A stretch of DNA of 64,000 bases from Bacillota bacterium (GTDB lineage Bacteria; Bacillota; Clostridia; Clostridiales; Clostridiaceae), in contig JAGFXP010000001.1 in NCBI GenBank assembly GCA_017861315.1, forward strand, positions 40,029 through 104,028, given 5' to 3'. Of this stretch, positions 60,192 through 64,000 are shown in pieces. Both the position numbers and the translations under genes were made by a program. The notes below the pieces were generated by a model. It saw nothing but the letters and a program-made list of their open reading frames with translations. It searched no databases and had not been told where the DNA came from. The first letter of the stretch is position 1. Each line of letters starts with the position of its first letter.

Positions 60192-61418
60192 ATGGTTATT
60201 AGAGCGGATATGATTCAGACGGTGGGCATAGCTGTTGCAATGTTCATGATGGGAAACCTGATTGTAAACAAAACAAAGTTCCTGAAAAAATACTGTATCC
60301 CGCCGGCGGTAGTGGGCGGGCTTGTATTCACTTTCGTGCACCTCATAGGAGTCCAGACGGGCTTATATTCCTTCGCCTTCGACCAGACCATGAAGAATTT
60401 CTTCATGATAGGATTTTTCTCAACAATAGGCTTTACCGCCAGCTTCAGGATCGTCAAGCAGGGCGGCACAGCCATCATCATACTTCTTCTTTCATCCGTT
60501 GTGATGCTTGTGGTACAGGATGTCTGGGGTGTCGGCATCTGCAGGGCATTCGGGCTCAATCCGCTTCTAGGGATGTGTGCCGGATCGATATCTCTGATGG
60601 GAGGCTCGGGCACATCGGCTGCTCTTGCCCCGATACTTGGGGCGAACGGCGCTGAGGGCGCTCTGATCGTTGCGATAGCGTCTGCAATATTCGGGCTTAT
60701 AATTGCGGATCTGGTTGCAGGACCAGTCGCAAAATACCTCATAGACAAAAAAGGCCTTGTTCAGAAAGCGGAGGAGGCTGACAGGGAAGGGAAAGGCAAC
60801 CAGGTGGATTACTCGAAATTCCAGGTTAAAGCCGATGAAACTATAAAAATCAGCGATTTCAGCAAAGGCTTCTTCTACATAATGATCGTCATGGCCTTGG
60901 GTACGGTAATCTCCATACTACTCAACAATGCAGGACTTGTTTTCCCGGCGTATATAGGCGCCATTTTCGCCGCAACGATTTTCAGAAACATATCCGACGT
61001 GAGGGATTCGGCTCTGCCTTTGAGCGGGATAAACGCTATAGGAAAAGTGTTTCTGAACATATTCCTTTCTATGACTATAATGTCCCTGGAAATATGGAAA
61101 ATTTCAGGGATAGCGCTGCCGCTGATGGTAATACTCGCAGGCCAGGTTATTATATGCGCATTGTTCACCATATTCGTAGTGTTCAACCTTCTGGGCAAGG
61201 ACTACGACAGCGCAGTCATGAGCGCAGGTTTCTTCGGATATGCCATAGGTGTTGTGCCGAATTCGGTGGTCAGCATGACGGCGGTGGTCGACAAATACGG
61301 AAGACCGTCGGCAAAGGCTTTCTTCACAGTGCCTATTGTCGGAGGGTTCCTAATAGACCTTTTCCTCAGCCTTATTGTGATAACGCATATGAACCTTATC
61401 CTGTCGGGAATTCTCTAG
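60192..61418 (+). CDS. gltS: Sodium/glutamate symporter GltS
   Basis: The 408-residue protein has two inverted halves of five helices. GltS marks are KKYCIPPAVVGGLVFTF near the start, the first re-entrant loop GSISLMGGSGTSAALAP and the second FFGYAIGVVPNSVVSMTAV. The central cytosolic loop is charged (KAEEADREGKGNQVDYSK). It imports glutamate with Na+, fitting an amino-acid-fermenting anaerobe. A GGAGAATTG site precedes the ATG. It is convergent with the DUF6512 gene with only six bases between stops. Confidence 0.92.
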   Translation: MVIRADMIQTVGIAVAMFMMGNLIVNKTKFLKKYCIPPAVVGGLVFTFVHLIGVQTGLYSFAFDQTMKNFFMIGFFSTIGFTASFRIVKQGGTAIIILLLSSVVMLVVQDVWGVGICRAFGLNPLLGMCAGSISLMGGSGTSAALAPILGANGAEGALIVAIASAIFGLIIADLVAGPVAKYLIDKKGLVQKAEEADREGKGNQVDYSKFQVKADETIKISDFSKGFFYIMIVMALGTVISILLNNAGLVFPAYIGAIFAATIFRNISDVRDSALPLSGINAIGKVFLNIFLSMTIMSLEIWKISGIALPLMVILAGQVIICALFTIFVVFNLLGKDYDSAVMSAGFFGYAIGVVPNSVVSMTAVVDKYGRPSAKAFFTVPIVGGFLIDLFLSLIVITHMNLILSGIL

Positions 61419-61424
61419 CATTAA

Positions 61425-61988
61425 TTACATCCCGTAGCTGCCGGTCAGGGAATCCATGAACAAAGGTAAGTGTGGCGGAGCGAATGTGAATACGATATAT
61501 GCCAGGAACAGGAGGGCGGTCATAAGGAATATGACGAAAACCCATATGGGGCTGAGCCTGGAATAGCGGTAGGCATGAAGTCCCCCGGTCTGCGCGAGTA
61601 TCACGCCTATGAACAGGGAAGACACATCGAGCAGCAGGGAGTGGAGTCCGAGGGCTCCAGTGTGTATGTAAAAGAAGGAGATTATGAACAGCGGGCATAC
61701 AAGTTCAGCCACGGCACCTGAAAAGAACCACCTCAATGCAGACATTCCCGGCCTTTTCCTGAGGACGATGAAGGATAAAATCCACCAGAGCAGCATCGGG
61801 ACAAAAGCCAGCTTCTGGTGTTCCCAGACGCTTTCGTTGACAGGAGCGAATAATCCAACCGCAGCCATATTGCCGGACAATTCATAGAGAAAATGCATGA
61901 CGCCGGCGGGAAGAGCGATTGCGGGAATGCTCCAGAGGATCAGGCGGCTAAACGGGTCTTTTGTCTTTCCGGGCTTGGTTCTGAACAT
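61425..61988 (-). CDS. Integral membrane protein, DUF6512-like
   Basis: ATG 61988, ten bases after GAGGA, is preferred to GTG 61997 and gives 187 residues with five hydrophobic segments. Motifs are SGNMAAVGLFAPVNESVWEHQKLAFVPMLLWW and GLHAYRYSRLSPI (given here only as landmarks). The NESVWEH(L/Q)K segment is the hallmark of the DUF6512 group in Firmicutes, as I recall it. Function unknown; conserved Glu and His in the second loop hint at metal or proton handling. Confidence 0.7.
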   Translation of the reverse strand: MFRTKPGKTKDPFSRLILWSIPAIALPAGVMHFLYELSGNMAAVGLFAPVNESVWEHQKLAFVPMLLWWILSFIVLRKRPGMSALRWFFSGAVAELVCPLFIISFFYIHTGALGLHSLLLDVSSLFIGVILAQTGGLHAYRYSRLSPIWVFVIFLMTALLFLAYIVFTFAPPHLPLFMDSLTGSYGM

Positions 61989-62123
61989 ACTAACCACATC
62001 CTCGCATTATTATTTGTTATACAGATTATACCAGCCTGATGAAGCGTCAGTCAATCGCACCTTGGTGCATATAAGATATATGAACGGCAAAAGTTTAAAA
62101 ATTGCGAAAAGTAGGAGGCTGTT

Positions 62124-63107
62124 ATGGAAAACAAGGCGGTTGTCATAAGTGAAAGGATTGCAATAGGCATTAGCGCATGCTGCATGGGAAGTCCGGTAAG
62201 GTACAATGCAAAAGGCTTCGACCTTCTCAAAGGCCTGGGCAGGGAGAAGAGCGACTTCAAGTGGTGCCCTGTCTGCCCGGAGTGCATGGCAGGGCTGGGG
62301 GTGCCCAGAGATCCGATACACCTTTCCGGTGGAGACGGAGCAATGGTATGGTCAGGAGAGGCTGAAGTGAAAAACCGAAGGGGCGCAAGGGTGACGGAAG
62401 ACGTTAAGGACGGTGCGGATGACTGCATGAGGGCTCTCAAGAGAGCTGGTGCGGTCGCTTTCGTATACATGGACGGAAGCCCGACCTGCGGTGTATACAG
62501 GACAACAATGAAGGACCTTAAGAGGGGGAATCCCCCCGGCATCTTCGGGGCGCTTCTCCTTGATAACGGCTTCTTCCTGATCCCGGCAGCGGACATTCAG
62601 AGTCCTATAAAATGGTGGGACTGGAGAAGGAGGCTGCTGGCATTTTACTGGTTAACAAACCTGCAGATGGAAAACAAAGATCAATTATACTCAGCCTGGC
62701 ACAAACTGAAGTTCCTTTGCCAGGAGCTCGACGAGCCGTGGGCAAGGGAGGCGGGAAGGAAACTTGCAGCAATGGGCAAGGAAACGGACAGGGAATTCAT
62801 CGAAGGATTCAGGAAGGATATCCTTGACCTGCTGAGGAGACCGTCGAATTTAAGAAGGATAAAAAACAGCCTGTGGAAGAACTACTCGTATTACAGAAAA
62901 GAAAAAGGGAAGAGCGTGGAAGGGATAAATTCCCCTGAATTCAAGAGGAATGTCACTGCTGTAGCAAAAGAGCTCTTGCTGATGGAGCGCACTTCTTTCG
63001 AGGACGAGCTTCTTTTCGGATCTTCCCCGGTAATATACAGGGAAAAAAGGCGTATTAAGGCAAATACAGGTGAAGAGGAACATAAGGGGGAGGAGGTAAA
63101 GGTATGA
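62124..63107 (+). CDS. DUF523-domain protein with extended C-terminus
   Basis: Residues 10 to about 155 are a DUF523 domain: IGISACCMGSPVRYNAKG with adjacent Cys, WCPVCPECMAGLGVPRDPI, and YMDGSPTCGVYRTT, whose conserved Cys may bind a metal or Fe-S cluster. Residues about 170-327 form a helical, basic domain (WHKLKFLCQELDEPWAREA, KNYSYYRKEKGKSV) in the place where YbgA-type proteins carry DUF1722. DUF523 proteins have been linked to tRNA 2-thiouridine metabolism, but that is not testable here. TAGGAGG precedes the ATG; the stop overlaps the next start (ATGA). Confidence 0.82.
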   Translation: MENKAVVISERIAIGISACCMGSPVRYNAKGFDLLKGLGREKSDFKWCPVCPECMAGLGVPRDPIHLSGGDGAMVWSGEAEVKNRRGARVTEDVKDGADDCMRALKRAGAVAFVYMDGSPTCGVYRTTMKDLKRGNPPGIFGALLLDNGFFLIPAADIQSPIKWWDWRRRLLAFYWLTNLQMENKDQLYSAWHKLKFLCQELDEPWAREAGRKLAAMGKETDREFIEGFRKDILDLLRRPSNLRRIKNSLWKNYSYYRKEKGKSVEGINSPEFKRNVTAVAKELLLMERTSFEDELLFGSSPVIYREKRRIKANTGEEEHKGEEVKV

Positions 63108-64000
63108 AAAAATGGAGATGCACTGTATGCGGATACATCCACGTAGGAGCTGAACCACCTGAAAAATGTCCTATGTGCGGAGCGCCAAAGGAGAAATTCG
63201 AGCTTCTGACCGACGATGCACCCGCATCTGACGGTTCCGGAAAACCAAAAGCCGTCAGTGAGGTCGTGTTCAACTACGATGCTGATGTGCTTGTCGTCGG
63301 AAGCGGAGCAGCTGCGTTGTCGGCCGACCATCACTGCAAGGAGCAAGGGCGCGACAGTGCTGATGTTTGAGAAGGGTGCTTCTGCAGGCGGGACAACCAT
63401 ACGTTCAGGCGGCGGCTTTTGGACTCCGAACAACAGGTTCCAGAGAGCTCTAGGAGTCAACGACGTGAAGGTAGATGCCCTACGCTACATGGCAAGGTAT
63501 TCATTCCCTCAGCTCTACAATCCAAAGGATGCCAGACTTGGACTTCCTGAAAATGAGTATGCCCTGATGGAAGCATTCTATGAAAATTCATGCGCGGCGG
63601 TTGAGTATCTTGAAGAAATTGGAGCGGTGAACACCATTCAGGAGATAAACTGGACAGGAAAGCCGCAGGTGGACTATATGGACCACCTTCCTGAGAACAA
63701 AGGAGTAAGGGGACGAGTCCTATATTCAAAGAATCCGGAGGGCAAGTTGAGCTACGGCTTTGAGCTGGTTAGGCAGTTGGAGGAGTGGACAAAGGCTAAC
63801 GGCGTAAAGATGCTTCTGAATCATGAGGTTACCAGAATACTGCAGAACGATAAAAAAGAAGTCATAGGACTTGAAGTGACCGTTGATGGCAAGGAAGTGA
63901 GGAATTTCAAAGCAAGGAAGGCTGTGATATTTGGCAGCGGAGGCTATTCCCATAATCCGGAACTTATGCTTCATTTCCAGAGGGGTCCGCATTACGGAGG
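63104..64000 (+). pseudogene. Rubredoxin-domain flavoprotein, frameshifted, 3' end outside window
   Basis: The frame from ATG 63104 encodes a rubredoxin-like zinc/iron ribbon (WRCTVCGYIHVGAEPP and CPMCGAPKEKF), a linker, and the FAD loop DADVLVVGSGAAALSA, but then stops at TGA 63368-63370. From about 63328 the +1 shifted frame continues AITARSKGATVLMFEKGASA, then GGTTIRSGGGFWTPNN and stays open to the window end (VIFGSGGYSHNPELM). One extra base near 63322-63330 explains the break. The intact protein would be a fumarate-reductase/3-ketosteroid-dehydrogenase-type flavoprotein with its own rubredoxin domain. A sequencing error is as likely as a real mutation. Confidence 0.8.

Overview
The window reads as chromosome of an anaerobic, spore-forming member of the Clostridia. 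Supporting signs are a GerW/YtfJ-type sporulation gene next to a DUF2953 gene, a class I hybrid-cluster protein, several 4Fe-4S proteins, a CggR-controlled glycolytic operon, strong AGGAGG-type ribosome sites, many TTG/GTG starts and A+T-rich intergenic promoters with compact intrinsic terminators. No rRNA, tRNA, CRISPR array, insertion sequence or phage gene was seen. Almost everything is on the + strand.

Layout. 1-3.5 kb: 3' part of a cyclic beta-1,2-glucan synthase-like GH94 protein. 3.6-4.9 kb: a lipoprotein and a broken TetR regulator. 4.9-18.2 kb: a LysR regulator diverging from a roughly 12 kb run encoding a DASS transporter, a PaaK-like CoA ligase, a CoA-transferase, the three subunits of a molybdenum hydroxylase, YqeB (the marker of selenium-dependent Mo hydroxylases), a kinase-like fragment, a MoeA-like protein and MoaA. 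This looks like a self-contained module that imports an organic acid, activates it to a CoA thioester and oxidises it at a selenium-dependent Mo site. 18.3-24.8 kb: an Mbeg1-like hydrolase, a cadC-cadA metal-efflux operon, uridine kinase and an arsR-acr3-arsC operon. The cadA reading frame contains an in-frame TGA exactly where the first Cys of the metal-binding CxxC motif belongs, so it is a strong candidate selenoprotein.

25-41 kb: mostly single genes: a Fic-like protein without the catalytic His, a PfkB kinase, the sporulation pair, a site-2 protease, hcp, a SnoaL-like protein, a sulfite-oxidase-fold lipoprotein, an iron-sulfur protein, an SDR, citrate synthase, membrane proteins, an ADP-ribosylglycohydrolase and a bactofilin-like membrane protein. 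41.7-44.2 kb: a tight tusA-dsrE-nifS-iscU cassette in which the NifS-like protein has lost the PLP-binding Lys and the cofactor-stacking His but keeps the mobile-loop Cys; IscU is fused to a MIP18-like domain. 44.3-47.3 kb: racemase, HAD phosphatase, DEAD-box helicase and YwbE. 47.3-51.8 kb: cggR-gap-(Cys-rich 56 aa)-pyk with a textbook CggR operator, then a promoter-to-terminator unit without a gene (candidate small RNA). 51.9-64 kb: ferredoxin, ferritin-like protein, an unknown protein with a B12-type radical SAM enzyme, a VTC/DUF4956/beta-helix lipoprotein trio, an MFS transporter, GltS, a DUF523 protein and a frameshifted rubredoxin-flavoprotein cut by the window end.

The points most worth following are the UxxC P-type ATPase, the lysine-less desulfurase cassette, the selenium-dependent Mo hydroxylase operon with CoA-activating enzymes, and the gene-free transcription unit at 51.7 kb. 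All assignments rest on reading motifs and gene order by eye; no database search was run.
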